Assembly (NCBI RefSeq): GCF_963678635.1
Contig: NC_087064.1
Location: 18,710,509 to 18,774,508 of the forward strand
Length of the DNA: 64,000 nucleotides
From: Symsagittifera roscoffensis
Taxonomy: Eukaryota > Xenacoelomorpha > Acoela > Convolutidae
Direction: 5' to 3'
The position numbers were made by a program, and so were the translations under genes. A model generated the notes under the pieces. It was not told the DNA's origin. It searched no databases and saw nothing but the letters and a program-made list of their open reading frames with translations. Each line of letters starts with the position of its first letter. The stretch's first letter is position 1. This document shows positions 42,056 to 54,100 of the stretch, one piece after another.

Positions 42056-45000
42056 ATGTTAGCCCACTGTGACGCTTTTATTAGTAGCCGTTTCGTGAAA
42101 TATGGTGATCAAGTGCCAGAATCCTTGGTGCAGGACCTTAGCTGTGAATCTTATCAGAAAATTAAAACCCAACACAAAGTTGCACAAAAATACGAGCAAA
42201 CTTTGAGTGAGTCTTATCAGGATACCATAAAGTCTTCTTTGAATTCAAAATCGATACTTTCGGTGGATATGGTCTGTTTTATGAAGGAAAGAAAAAACTT
42301 TCATCAAACGCCCAAAAAAACACAAAATACAAGGTTTAAGCGCTCTCATCCTACGTGTTCCGAAACCGCTTGAAAATCAAATCAAGCCTGTCTCTGTCTT
42401 TGCACCGACAGAACTTTGCTCTCAAATGCGAATTATGGTCGCTGCAGTTCACTTCGTAAATCATTCCTGATCCACTCGATCCAAATTGCGAGTACGTCAT
42501 CAGTGAGTACAAAAACCTGAAATATCTAGGACTTCAGCTGTTGAAATAAATCGAACAACATACAGAATTGACTGTATACTACGGTTCCGACTTTTTCGAA
42601 GCTAGTAATTCCTCCTGTAAATGTCCTCATACTGAATTCCATCGCATTGTTATTTCACCGTCCAGTTTTAGAGTAAGTACGATACACCATCAAATTAGCC
42701 TCAAGACAGAAAACAAAAGGAGGTTTGAAGATAGGTTTTGGATGAATCGACGAAATGTTCCTAAGAAGAAAAGGAGAGTGAAGCATTGTGAAATTAGAGA
42801 GCATGATTCAGATAGCTCGGATGTGAGCGAGAATAATGAGAATAACTGCAGTGGAGAAATAAAACCTGTGTGCTACTCGAGAGAATCAAGTAACGTAGAT
42901 TCTGACTTCAATGCTTCTAGGGATCAATATGGCGAATCATCTCATTCTGATGACAACGGTTCTGATACTTCAATAAATTCACTTACCGTTACGACAGAGG
43001 TTGATAACCGAGGTATGCCATTTAATGCGATGGTTTCATCGCCCATATTGGCAGGGGCTGTTGATGAAATAGAGAGTCTCGATTTGTCTAGTAATGATGT
43101 TTTGAGAGAAGATGATCTCGATTTCGATGGATCATCAAGTAGAGGGGCTTCGGATGCAAGTCAACATAATATGACAGGAGTCTCGAATTTTCGTCTGTGT
43201 CAATGCCATCATAGCTCGACACGGAACTTCTGATGCTGAGGCTAATAACTGGTTCAAGTTGAGCAAGACTGCGTTTCCTGAGAGCAATATTCCCAATTTA
43301 CGGCCTTCAAAGGACAGTAGAACGTAGCGAAAGCAAGCGAAGGGACTTCTATGAGAACTTCAGAAATAGGAAAGCGATGGCAGCTTGATTTTGTGTTGGA
43401 GTTGAGAAAAATCATTGCAACGAACATCCAGGAAATTTATCGCTATTCAACTGGACGTAATGAAAACACGGGTCTTAAAGTAAGTATCCCACTCAATCAC
43501 GAGCTACAAACTCTGAAAATCCATTTGTTATTAAACTCAGATGGAGTGAATGCCTTTAAATCCAATTCAAGATCACTTTGGCCTGTTTGGTTAGCCGTCG
43601 CTGACCTTCCTCCCGTGAAACGATGTATGTACAAGAACATCACGCTTGCCACTTTGTGGTATGGAAAGAACAAACCAGATTGGAATGAGCTTTTCCAGGT
43701 ATTATGTTACAAAAACGCTTTCCAGTTTAGTTTTTGAATTAACCCTCGTTGAGAGGTTTTGAAGCACCAAAAATCAAAACGAATTGTTAGATCAATTGAA
43801 ATTTTCTTTAAATTCAAGGCCTAATGAATTAACTTTGTTTAATTCCTTTATGTTGTAGACATATGATCCGTAAAATGATGTATTGCTTATCGTTTTAGGA
43901 ACTGCAAACTAAACTTCAAGTAACTGACTGCTCAATCAACTTTCTTGGACAACTTTGAGCCCCGACAACTTGGACAACTTCTTGGACAACTTTGAGCCCC
44001 GACAACATTGAGCACCTAAGTTTTTGCGTCAAAGTGTTAATTTCTGATATGCCTGCAACAGCCGCTATGCTAAATATGCACCACCATAGACCAAAATTTG
44101 GGTGCACATTGTGTTTTGCAGAGTCAGATTTCAAAGAAAATATTCGTTATTATCCGAATAAGATCTCTAAAATGAGGGACAGTGAAACGCATTGCCAAGT
44201 TTTAGAAGAATCGATGTTATTAGACAAGCCCTATAAGGGAGTTAAAGGACCAACGAAGCTTTCGGCTAATTTGAAGGGATTGCCTTTGATAGCTCCAGTC
44301 GATAGTTTGCACCAAGTTTACCTTGGTGTAACTGAAGTCTTGTTAGGCGTCGTTGTAGCCAAAATTGCACAAGTGGACAAAAGAGATCTAAATCTTTTAG
44401 CTGGATCAATCAAAGTAAGTCTTCCTAGTTTTCAAAGTTGAACTAACAGGTTCGATAATTAATTGTGTAAGTTTTTTTAGCTAACAAAAGACTTTAAAGA
44501 GCCGTGCGACCATTATCTGAAATTGAGCACTTCAAAGAAAATGAGTTCAAGGTCTGGTTCATCTACATTGGCCCAATCTTGTTGACAGAAAAAGCGCCCC
44601 GACAACTTTTTGAAAGATTTTCAATTTTGAGCAACGCAATTCGCTTGCTGATGATGTCGAGCATTTATGTAGATACAGTAGATATGCTTTTACATCTTTT
44701 CTTGAAGACGGAGGAAGCCTATACATATGTAGTTTTCTCACAAAATCTCCACAGTTTGAACCATCTCGCGTGGTGAGTTCGAAATTTTGGGCCACTCTGA
44801 ACTTGTTCATAAATGATGTTTGAGTCGGCAAATTATCTCTTGCAATCTAAATTCACCGGAACTGTTATTATTCTTCCACTTATTATAGAAAAATACCATA
44901 GAAATAAGGATACGATGAAACAAAATGTAGGAGACAACCATCTAGCAGAGCTGTGCCATCGGTTGAAAAATACCGAAAAACGCTTTGAAAGAATTCAATT

Positions 45001-45365
45001 GGATAATTCTAGATTGCCCTTAGAACAGAGTTGAAAACATGTGCTAAAGCAATGCTAACTTCCTTAATTTGAGCTAGATTCAGCATTGCACTCTACTTCC
45101 ACCAAAAGTTATGTAACCTTCCTAAAGAATGGTATCTCAGTGTGGTCAAATACAATACTTTATTGGCGGTTGTCCCGAAAGGTTCTCAGTACAATATTTC
45201 GAGATTGTGGAATCTTACCAATGTGCAAAGAAAACAGATCTGCCTGTCTTTTTATTTTCTGAAGTGAAACAATCCGACCATGTTGAGATAATCAGTCTAC
45301 ATATATGGCCGAGAAACTTCTTCGCGTGGATATATGTTATAGTATATACCTTATTCTGCTCATAA
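42056..45365 (+). pseudogene. CACTA-like (Transposase_21-type) transposase, copy 2
   Basis: Same order as copy 1: acidic region 42,568-43,233, core exon 43,351-43,698 with NSDGVNAFKSNSRSLWP, then exon from 43,899 with DMPATAAMLNMHHHRPKFGC and GVKGPTKLSANLKG, then 44,504-44,776 with RPLSEIEHFKENEF, then FESANYLLQSKFTGTV near 44,818, and the C-terminal GQIQYFIGG frame to 45,365. It shares the frameshift near 44,500 and the TGA/TGA/TAA series around 44,774-44,815 with copy 1. It has its own insertion of about 60 bp at 43,948-44,013, built from repeated ttggacaactttgagccccg units, which adds a stop. Confidence 0.85.
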
Positions 45366-46122
45366 ATATGTTCGAACATGATTAGAATTCACATTGAAGC
45401 GCAAAAACAAAGTCATCTTTCGATATTTATTGTTGTAGGAAATACCACTGAGTCATAGAATTTTCTTGTAGTAAGAGCAATGCTCAGATTGATGACCACT
45501 CTTGTTTAAGATTTATTGAGGAGAACAACTCTGGTTTAAGATTTATTGAAATTATTCTGGTGCGGAAACTACAAGTATTTTCAGCACTTACAAATAATGT
45601 TTAATGTTAGAGATGGAAAATGATTGATTAATTAGTAATATTTTAAAGAGATAGTTTTATCAATAATTTATTTGGTTAATAAATACTAGTTTAGAACCAG
45701 TTCCACCCACCCGGGGCTTAGAGAGTTTTTAGTTTTTTTATTGTTTATTTAAGTGAAGGACAGGTGAAGTAGTTTTCTGTCCCCCTTTGTAGTATTTTGA
45801 GAAATCCATTTTTGGCTGACTGGCCACTAAGTTTTCAACAACATTTCATACGCAGCAAAAACTTTCGATTGTCAATAGGATGTTTTCCTGATATGGAACT
45901 CTCTTTTTATCCTAAATCTAGGCTTTCATTTTTTTGCATAACTACTACAATTTCCAAACAGCATTTTGTTTTCGCTACAATTTCGAAAACTGAAAGCAAA
46001 TAAGCACTCAAAAATAGAAATAATAAATTTTGTTTTTCCTTTAACATTGTATCAAATTCATTTAAAAAATAATTGAGACTGGTATAATGCTTTCCTCTAA
46101 TTTTAAAACTCTACTTTAGCTA
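45366..46122. other. 3' non-coding part of the duplicated unit, copy 2
   Basis: Matches 38,463-39,224 with scattered changes. The match ends at 46,122 after ctactttagctaa, which fixes the right edge of the duplication. Confidence 0.6.
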
Positions 46123-46393
46123 AGTATTAGCCACAATAAGTATTGTGATAGTATTAGAAGTTGAAAACGGCAAAATTGATAGCGTAAACCAATTATTGTT
46201 CCGACTTTTGAAATCTGTGACTATTTTTAGTTAAGTTATGGGATTCTTAAGATTGCCAATTCATCCGCCTTGGGATAATTAACGCACGATATATTTAGTT
46301 CTATCAAAGCAAAAGCGGAGATTTAATCCAACTTACAAATAATTTCATAAAATATTAACAGCTCAATTGTACAACCTGACCTATGCAGAAATG
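46123..46393. other. Intergenic, nothing recognised
   Basis: Unique AT-rich sequence right of the duplicated unit, up to the hairpin. Confidence 0.4.
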
Positions 46394-46592
46394 TCAACTT
46401 TTAAGGCCACCATCGGAATCATATATGAGATGAATGGGTCGGAAGTCAGCCAATCGATGGCGCCGAGAAGCACATTTCTGCACAATTTTACATAGTAAAC
46501 CAAAGCAGAAATGTGCTTGTGAGCACCGTCGCTTGGCTGACTTCTGACCCAGTCATCTCATATATGATTCCGATGGTGGCCTTAAAAGTTGA
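46394..46592. repeat. Long hairpin / MITE-like inverted repeat
   Basis: Arms 46,394-46,481 and 46,505-46,592 are inverted copies of 88 bases with about 10 mismatches, separated by a 23-base loop. The outer ends are tcaacttttaaggcc and ggccttaaaagttga. No coding capacity. It could be a miniature inverted-repeat element or a small-RNA precursor. Confidence 0.8.
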
Positions 46593-47029
46593 TTTTTCGC
46601 ATTCGTGTAAAAGTTTTGAATTTTGATCAGAAATCATATCAATGAACATTAATTACGTATGTGTTGAATATTTTCTGTTTTCTCGCACGTGTAAAACTTT
46701 GTTTTTTTTTAATAGGAAATGAATTTATGCTGATGACAGAACTTGCTTGAACTTATTGATCACAACTGGAGTATGTATCCTTGGAGAATGTTTCCATCAG
46801 GAAAACAGGTTTTTTGGCGTTTGAGACAACTCCTCCCTTATGGTTTTGGTTCATCTAGGAGTAGGCTTAGGAAATTGTTGCTCTCTCAAGAGTTGAGGAG
46901 ATTTGCCTACAGATAATGAAGAGTTTGAGGTTCCAACCTCTAAAACCCTCTGATTTTTCTGTTGGTTCTCTTCTCTGTTCAGAGATTGCACGTCTTATGG
47001 GGAAAGTTTAAACGCTAATTGAGCCTCAT
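46593..47029. other. Intergenic, nothing recognised
   Basis: No open frame or repeat that I can name between the hairpin and the minisatellite. Confidence 0.4.
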
Positions 47030-47345
47030 TTGAAATTTCAAAAAATGCTTATCTTACAATTTCATATATGAAAAAATGCTTATCGTACAATTTCCATATA
47101 TGAAAAAATGCTTACATTACAATTTCCATATATGATAAAATGCTTATCTTACAATTTCCATATATGAAAAAACGTTTATCCTACAATTTCCAAATATGAA
47201 AAAATGTTTATCCTACAATTTCTATATATGAAAAAAAAGCTTATCCTAGAGACTCAATTATCTTAGACTCAATTTTCTGAGTCTATGAAACTGTAGGATA
47301 AGCATTTTTTCATATATAGAAATTGTAGGATAAGCATTTTTGGTC
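47030..47345. repeat. 33-bp minisatellite followed by an inverted part
   Basis: About six units of a 32-33-bp repeat with core atgcttatcttacaattt and tatatgaaaa run to about 47,245. After a 45-bp spacer, two units recur in the opposite orientation (tgtaggataagcattttt at about 47,291 and 47,325). The whole could fold into a hairpin. Confidence 0.8.
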
Positions 47346-48364
47346 AACCCGGGCATAACAATTGAACTTTCTACAGGTTTCTCACAGCTCAAATAAATAT
47401 TGCTTTGAGGTTCTTGCAAAACTTCTGCAAAAATAACCAACTTTAGTGCCAAAAATGATGGTTTATAATCGATTATAATGGATTTTTTTTCTGAAAAATG
47501 AAGGATTATAATGGCAATGTTATCAATTTCGTGGTCTGATTTTTACATTTGTAATAGATAATGGATTATTTTCGTGTCGGTAATCCACTATAATCTATTA
47601 AAATCCACAGAAATCTGGCAAAATCCATGGTGACGGTTGGAACATGAGAAAAATTGGGACTTGAAAAGAAATCTACCCTTTAGTAAATTGTGAAACTTTC
47701 CATTCGTCACGGCGTGTTAGGGGCTACAAACTGATCGGAAAGTTATTAGAAAGTATGAGAGGAAAGTGTGAGCTAAAACGTTCAATTCACCTCGAGGAGG
47801 CGGATCAAGCTGAAAACCCTTCGACGGGAACCGAAGTGGGATTCAAACCCATGACCCTCGTACCAATATTCGGGCCTCTTATCCACTCGACCATGAACAC
47901 TTCATAAAAAATATTCGCCGGGCAACGGCCCCGCTCGCCACGGTGCATTGGGTCAACAAACATGCTGGTTTAGCTATAGCTGCACCAAAATAAAGATACA
48001 GAGGAGTTTTCCCTAATGCATCAGCTATTTGTTTTGGACTACGAAATCTGGAACTCATAAAATTGACCCGGGCAATCTTGACATTTGATTGAGTTAGTTT
48101 TACCGACGGATAGAGAAAGTATCGGGTCTTTTTAGTTTTTCAGCCAAAATTTGTAGTATGAAAACAAAAAATACTTGCATCTGATCACTATAATTGAAAT
48201 GTATTGCCAAATTAGCAATATAACCTACTTCACTACTTCAGCGGCCATGTTAAAAGTACTTTGTGGCGAAAAATAAAAAGACCCAAAATCTTTTAGGTTT
48301 AGAAACGTTTTCCAGTTCAGATTCAACTCAGATGGTGCTGACATCGCCCATGTTTTGTTCCCAG
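47346..48364. other. Intergenic apart from the tRNA-like block
   Basis: Contains an AT-rich stretch at 47,455-47,620 with repeated taatggatt/aatccattat words (partly self-complementary). No gene recognised. Confidence 0.4.
47826..47898 (-). repeat. tRNA-like sequence (probable SINE head)
   Basis: On the minus strand an A box (tggtcgagtggataag) and a B box (gggtttgaatccc) are spaced as in a tRNA, with a plausible T arm. The acceptor stem pairs poorly, so a tRNA-derived repeat is more likely than a working tRNA gene. Confidence 0.5.
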
Positions 48365-48505
48365 TATAATCCATTCGAGGGCAGAGTCAGGTTGATTGGG
48401 ATGATCAAGTACACCACAGGACAGACTGTTCCGAACACCTGTCGAATATTGGCACGCCATCCTCCCGAGTACCTATTTGCACATGATTTACTTATTTGCA
48501 ACGAG
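48365..48505 (+). CDS. Candidate internal exon of a host gene (47 codons)
   Basis: A cttgttcccag-like acceptor (ttttgttcccag) precedes 48,365 and a GTAATG donor follows 48,505. The 141 bases between them read in one frame as NPFEGRVRLIGMIKYTTG then VPNTCRILARHPPEYLFAH and DLLICNE. The length is a multiple of three and third-position usage looks coding. The NPFEGRVRLIGM..C pattern is faintly like the start of GT92 (DUF23) glycosyltransferases, but I would not rely on that. I found no partner exon nearby; the Tc1 insertion lies 390 bp downstream. Confidence 0.35.
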
Positions 48506-48896
48506 GTAATGATGGATAACGAACATATTCAAGGTTACTTCCAGTTTTAAGATTCAAGGTTACTTCCTATTAATTCGCTCGATCAGCTTTACCCAGATAC
48601 TTTCCCCCTTCATCAGATTACTTTTTAACACACTTCCTGTAAACCCTTTTACATCCTGTGCTGTTTCCACAGTGTTTTGAAATATTGCGACCATGCCATA
48701 GTTAAGGTAATGCGTATGACGACGACCTGACAAACCTTTTTTTAAAAAAATTACCTGATATGCTTAAAAATTGACAGACCAGCGTTTATTTTAACATAAA
48801 AACACTAAATCTGTTTAAAATGCTCCAAAAATCGATTAGGAAAAACAATGTTTCAAGGTCTTCAAGGAAATCAAAAACTATTAGGGCAATGTGATA

Positions 48897-50193
48897 CAGT
48901 GCTGATTTAAATTATCCGGACTAAAGGTGTGAAAATAAAAACGAACAAGGCTTTAATATTTAAAAAAAACTCTCATTATTCAAACTTAACGGTTTTTTAC
49001 ACTCCTGCCACATTCAACAAAAAATAAAATATTGAAAAACCTAAACAAAAACGTTGCTACTTTTTTCTGGGTTTATTTTCGTTTCAGAATTTTCACTTAA
49101 AAAATTCAGTTTACATAGAACATCGAAAAAAACTAAAGTTCCTAAATCTACAGCGTGGGATTTTTTAGAGAAATGTCGTAAGTTGGAAAACGGACATTAT
49201 TGTAACGCCCGAAAGAGCAGTCGGCCGAAAAAAAAACTAACGAAAGAGACGAAAATTATAATTATTTGATAGCAAAAAAAATCGTTTTGCGACGTCTCAG
49301 GAGCTTCGACAAAAAATTGAACCAGCTTTATATTTATCAGCCCGCAAAATTCAATCAATTTTGGTCAAAAAAGGACTGAGAGCACGAGTCAGCACCAAAA
49401 AACACAAAATTTTGGACATCAACAGAAAAAAAACGCAAGAAATGGTGCAAAAATTTTCGAGAATAACCACAAAATTTTTGGGAAAATGTGTTTTTTTTCA
49501 GACGAAACCATCGTTGAATTATACTCCAGTGCCAAAATTTATGCGAGACGACCCCAAATTTGCGATATCATCCGATTTATATCACTCCAACGGCAAAATT
49601 TGGAGGAAAAAGGGTGATGTTTTGGGGCTACATAAAAATTTCTGTGGAAAGAGATATTGTAGTCATCGACGGAAACGTTATTTCTGCCAATTATTGCAAA
49701 TTACTTGAAACCCACTTGATGGAAAACAATTATCTGGGCGATATTTTCCAGCAAGACAATGCCAGTTGGAATATTTCCAAATTTTCGACAAATTTTTTCC
49801 AGGAAAATGGTTTTCAAGTTTCTGAAAATTGGCCCCCACAATCTCCAGATTTGAATATTAATGAAAACTTATGGAAATACATGAAACAGAAGATTCGTAA
49901 AAACACCCTGCACCAGTTAAACTTATTCGTCAAGTTTTTGAAACTTTTTTTTGGCAATTCCGGACGACTACATTCATCGGTTATATCGGAGCATTCCTCG
50001 TAGAATAAATGCAGTTCTAAAAAATAATGGTTATCATACCAAATACTAAATTTGTCGATTTTTGCTTAATTTTTAACTGTATTTGATAATTAGTTATAAA
50101 ATTTCATGTACATGTCAAAAAAGTGTAAATTAGGTGATACTATTAACACTTTTCACACCTTTTCTTAATCCGGATAATTTAAATTAGCACTGT
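48897..50193 (+). mobile_element. Tc1/mariner-type element, broken
   Basis: The terminal sequence cagtgctgatttaaattatc at 48,897 follows TA, and its inverse (with one change) ends near 50,193, giving about 1.3 kb, the usual Tc1 size. The transposase lies on the plus strand: a DNA-binding start with SSRPKKKLTKETK near 49,220, then KKGLRARVSTKKHK, then MFWGYIKISVERDIVVIDG, the second catalytic Asp in FQQDNA (about 49,750), and the final acidic residue in SPDLNINENLW (about 49,860), as in DD34E enzymes. Frames change several times, so it is inactive. Confidence 0.8.
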
Positions 50194-50916
50194 TTTGGAG
50201 ATTTATCCGGATAAAATGAACAAAACTTGAATTTTCTTTCAAACACGTTTCTCTCAAATTGGGTTAAGATTAAACAAAAAAAGACAAAAGTTGCTTAGAA
50301 TTTCATCAGAATTAATATGGTGGTATTTTTATCCGAAAGTATCAACCAAAATTTTAACCCATAAATGAATCACTTTGGCTTTTTTCAATTAATCAAGAAT
50401 TACGCTGAAACTACTTTGTTTATTGATAGGGAGTATATATCACAAGAAGCCTTTTACACAGCCCAACAAAATTCTAGAAAGGTTAAATCTCCAAAAGTTT
50501 GCGCAAAATGTGTAAAATTTGTTTGTAAGCAAAGATTCTGGGTTTAAGATAGCAAAAATCACATTTATTGACTATCAAGTAAAATTTTTTTTCTCTTATA
50601 CAGGTTTTTCGAGATTTAATCCTTATAGAATTTTGTTGGGCTGTGTAAAAGGCTTCTTGTGATATATATTTCCTATCAATTAACAAAGTAGTTTCAGCGT
50701 AATTCTTGATTAATTGAAAAAAGCCAAATGAGCCATTTTTGGGGTAAAATTTTGGTTGAGCATTTCGGAGAAAAAATTGCACCATATCAATTCTGATGAA
50801 ACTCTAAGACACTTTTGTTCTCTTCACTTTTTGTCTAATCTAAACCCAAATTGAGAAAAACGCGTTTGAAAATTCAAGTTTTGTTAGTTTTGTCCGGATA
50901 ATTTAAATCAGCACTG
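50194..50916. mobile_element. Foldback element with Tc1-like ends
   Basis: Two arms of roughly 290 bp (about 50,205-50,490 and 50,605-50,905) are inverted copies of each other, for example AETTLFIDREYISQEAFYTA read on plus at about 50,400-50,465 and nearly the same on minus at about 50,700-50,640. The right end is the same cagtgctgattta sequence as the Tc1 element, followed by TA at 50,917. The left arm begins with a related ccggataa word right after the Tc1 end. The short frames inside the arms are mirror images and not a real protein. Confidence 0.75.
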
Positions 50917-50918
50917 TA

Positions 50919-51100
50919 GTCTGAATTAGTCTACATTTAAATAAATTCGTTCAGCTAAGTTAATCGTCGGTTAAATTACAATTGGTTAACCCTCGGTCTC
51001 AAAGAAGAACTGTCAGTCTAAGAGAATGCTAGAACTCCTGGCGCTTTTATTTATTGAAGACTGAAAGTTCGAATTTCTATAAGCACTTTTATGCAATTAC
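50919..51100. other. Flank between the Tc1-type insertion and the DHHC gene
   Basis: No coding sequence recognised; contains the downstream intron start of the DHHC gene. Confidence 0.4.
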
Positions 51101-54100
51101 CTTCGCACATCGTGAAGTGCCTCGTACGATGTCTGCCCTTCCAAGACTAGGTTGATTAGCCAACCAGTATAGAATATTGCAACTAGGAGGAGGACAAAGT
51201 TGAACTGCAGCAGCACGATGAGGGTGAAAGCGACCCAGTGACCGTAGAAAAGTAGTCCCACACACCAGAGTGGCACACAGAGCACCAGCATGTACCACGT
51301 GTTCGGACTCATCTCGTAGATCGCATACAAGTGGAACTCGGCGATGACGTCATAGGTCTGGATGGTGATTATCATGCACACATACAACAGGTAGAACGTG
51401 AAGATGCAGAAGTACCTAAAGCAATCGCAACAACAATGACAAATATTAGGTAAAAGCAGTCGCTTTCAGGGCTTTCACCTCAGATAATTTATGGGCTTTT
51501 CATTGTTATTGTATCAAGGATTCATTTTGGGAACTCGGTTTTATCGGAACATAAATACATGTTGCCCAATCACGTATTTCAACGGTCGTTTTACAACTTG
51601 AAAATTTAAAAACTTTCACACATAGGCGAAACGGAGCTTCGCATTAAATGCAAGCTAGCGAACAAAAAATTGAGAAGCAAATTTGGAAAAACTTAAAAAA
51701 ATAATAAATTCACAAAAACAGTCGAAAAACAAAAATGAAACGAAACCGAAAAAATGCTATAAGACATTCTTGTTCGAAAAAATTGAGCAAATTAATATCA
51801 AACTTTAATTTAAAAACACAAACAACCTCTAGTCTTTTTAAACCAGCAATCAATTTTTGCTTTTCAAGTGAAACAAAATAAGTTATTAAGACGATAAAAC
51901 TTAAGCCAAAACCATTCAGACTGAAAAAAAAAACAGAAAGGAAAACATACAAGGTCAAGGTTAGTAAAATTACAATGAACAGGAGTAAGTCAAGGACACT
52001 TGCAATTACAATGAAAGCTGCTTACAGCTCAAAAAACTTAGCCAACAGACACTTGTAAAAAGTCAATGAAGGCAAGGAAACAAATAACACCGACTTGTTT
52101 CTGGAAAAACTTCAACTTTCTTAGTAACTGTTGAAATGCTTCTAATTTAAAGATCCCGCCCTTTTAGGTTCAAATTATGGAAAATTTTGTTCGAAATATT
52201 CATATAGAAGAAATATTTTACTTGTCTTATCATTTATGGGCAAACTATAAGTGGGCATTCATAAGTGCCCGAAGTCTCTCCTCTCCAAAATGCGCATAAT
52301 ATAAAGGATGCAAGTGTTGTTAAGCTTCAGTTTTTTTATCTGTCATGAACTTGCTCAAAATTTGTTGACCACATTGTCCGATTGTAATGAAAATTATTAA
52401 CACACGGACTAATAAAGCCACGACAAACATATTTGATCTTCATACTTAACCTCGTAATACCACTCGTTACACATATATATTGAAGCTCGTGTGAGATGGG
52501 GGGGGGGGAGGAAAAAGGACCAAAATTTGTTGCTTAATTGAAAAATGTAGATACACATTTTCTTCTTCTTTCCAAATTCAAGTTATGGCCTTATGGCTTT
52601 TTGAATTTAGAGAACAAATTATGATTGATACTTTTTGATAAAAATGACTCAATTAGAGAAAACTGGATCAAAAAGTAAAGTTTATTCGGCTGGGAAATCT
52701 GAAAATTAAAATCCACTCGAAACTAGAAGTCGATCATTTTATCATGTCTCATACATTTTGCTGTTCGATAGTGGAGATTGCCTTCCTTTTAACAAAAAAA
52801 CAAGGTGAACTGAAAAAGAAACCAATGTCAAACCGCGGAAAACAAATTGGAGCGTGAACAAATTTGGAGACTTTAAAAAAGGGCAAATGAACAATACACT
52901 TCGTTCATTGACCCTTAAACAGACTTATTGGACCTATTTTAGAAAAATACATATATCAACCATTAACTTTTGAAAGTAACCTGACATTTCAGCTTTGCAT
53001 GCAACATGTGCAAAAAGCAGACAATTAAACTTTCAATTAACTGGACTGGGAGGGAAATATCGCGTACGGTGCGGGTTTTCTACTCGATTTAACGCAAGAA
53101 AAACTCGTTAGGGTCAAGTGTACCATCGTATTAAAGCCCTTTCAGTTGATATTTGGATTTTAAAAAAAATTTTTCGAGACCAAATTGGAAATTTGACACG
53201 GACGCGAAGTTGCACTTCGCATACACAGGCAAAATTTGACCGAAAATGCTACTACTGGGAAAATCTGAATGAGTAAAACTTTGAGTCTACATATTTTCTC
53301 AAGTGACGCACGCCAACTATGACGCATTAGCAGAACCAGTCAATTTGAAAAAAAAACGAAATTTAACAACTAACATGCCTCAATTTAGGAGCAGTAATAA
53401 CAGGAGCAGTCGAAGGAGCAGTAATAACATAAATGTAATAAAAGTAAAAAGAATTTTTTTAAACTTGAGATTTGTGAAAATCAACCCCCCACACGCCATA
53501 TTAAGTACAGTGTTAAATTTTGCTCCTAGTAACAAATCAATTATGGCAAAGCTTCATTCAACCAAATTGGAACTATTTCAATGACGGATTAAAGATCCGC
53601 TTACGCAATAATTATCCCAAATTAGCGAAAATGGCAATTTTTAAACCCCCATAAATTTACGAAAAATGATCACAGGTGAAATATCTTTCCAATTTAAGCT
53701 CAAGACAAACAATACTTTTTGAATGATATAGAAAAGCCCCGTCAAAATGGCTAGTTAAAAAGTCGAAATTTGACTGAAGAAAAAAAACACCCGAGCACAA
53801 ATATTCCGTTAATTTCCTTACGAAAGTCGGAGCAACAAAAGTCTGTTAATATCCCGAGCAATGGCTGTACTTAAAAGCTGGTTATTGATCAAAATGAACA
53901 CTTTCAAAATGAACACATTTTATGGCAACGAAATTTGCATCGCAGCAATATTTGCGACTTAGGTTGGAAAAAAAGATAGTTCATACTATAACACAAGCTT
54001 TGCTTGTAAAATGACACTGAACTCAAGATGGATGTTATTCTTTTAATTGTACTGAAAATTCAAGCTCTTTCAGCTATAAATACCTTTCTGTTCTGCAGTT

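Noticed and set aside
47030-47345. CRISPR-like array
   Set aside because: The units are contiguous direct repeats without unique spacers, and the genome is clearly eukaryotic.
50365-50785. Conserved 60-100 codon protein on both strands
   Set aside because: The similarity between the two strands comes from the inverted arms of the foldback element, not from coding conservation.
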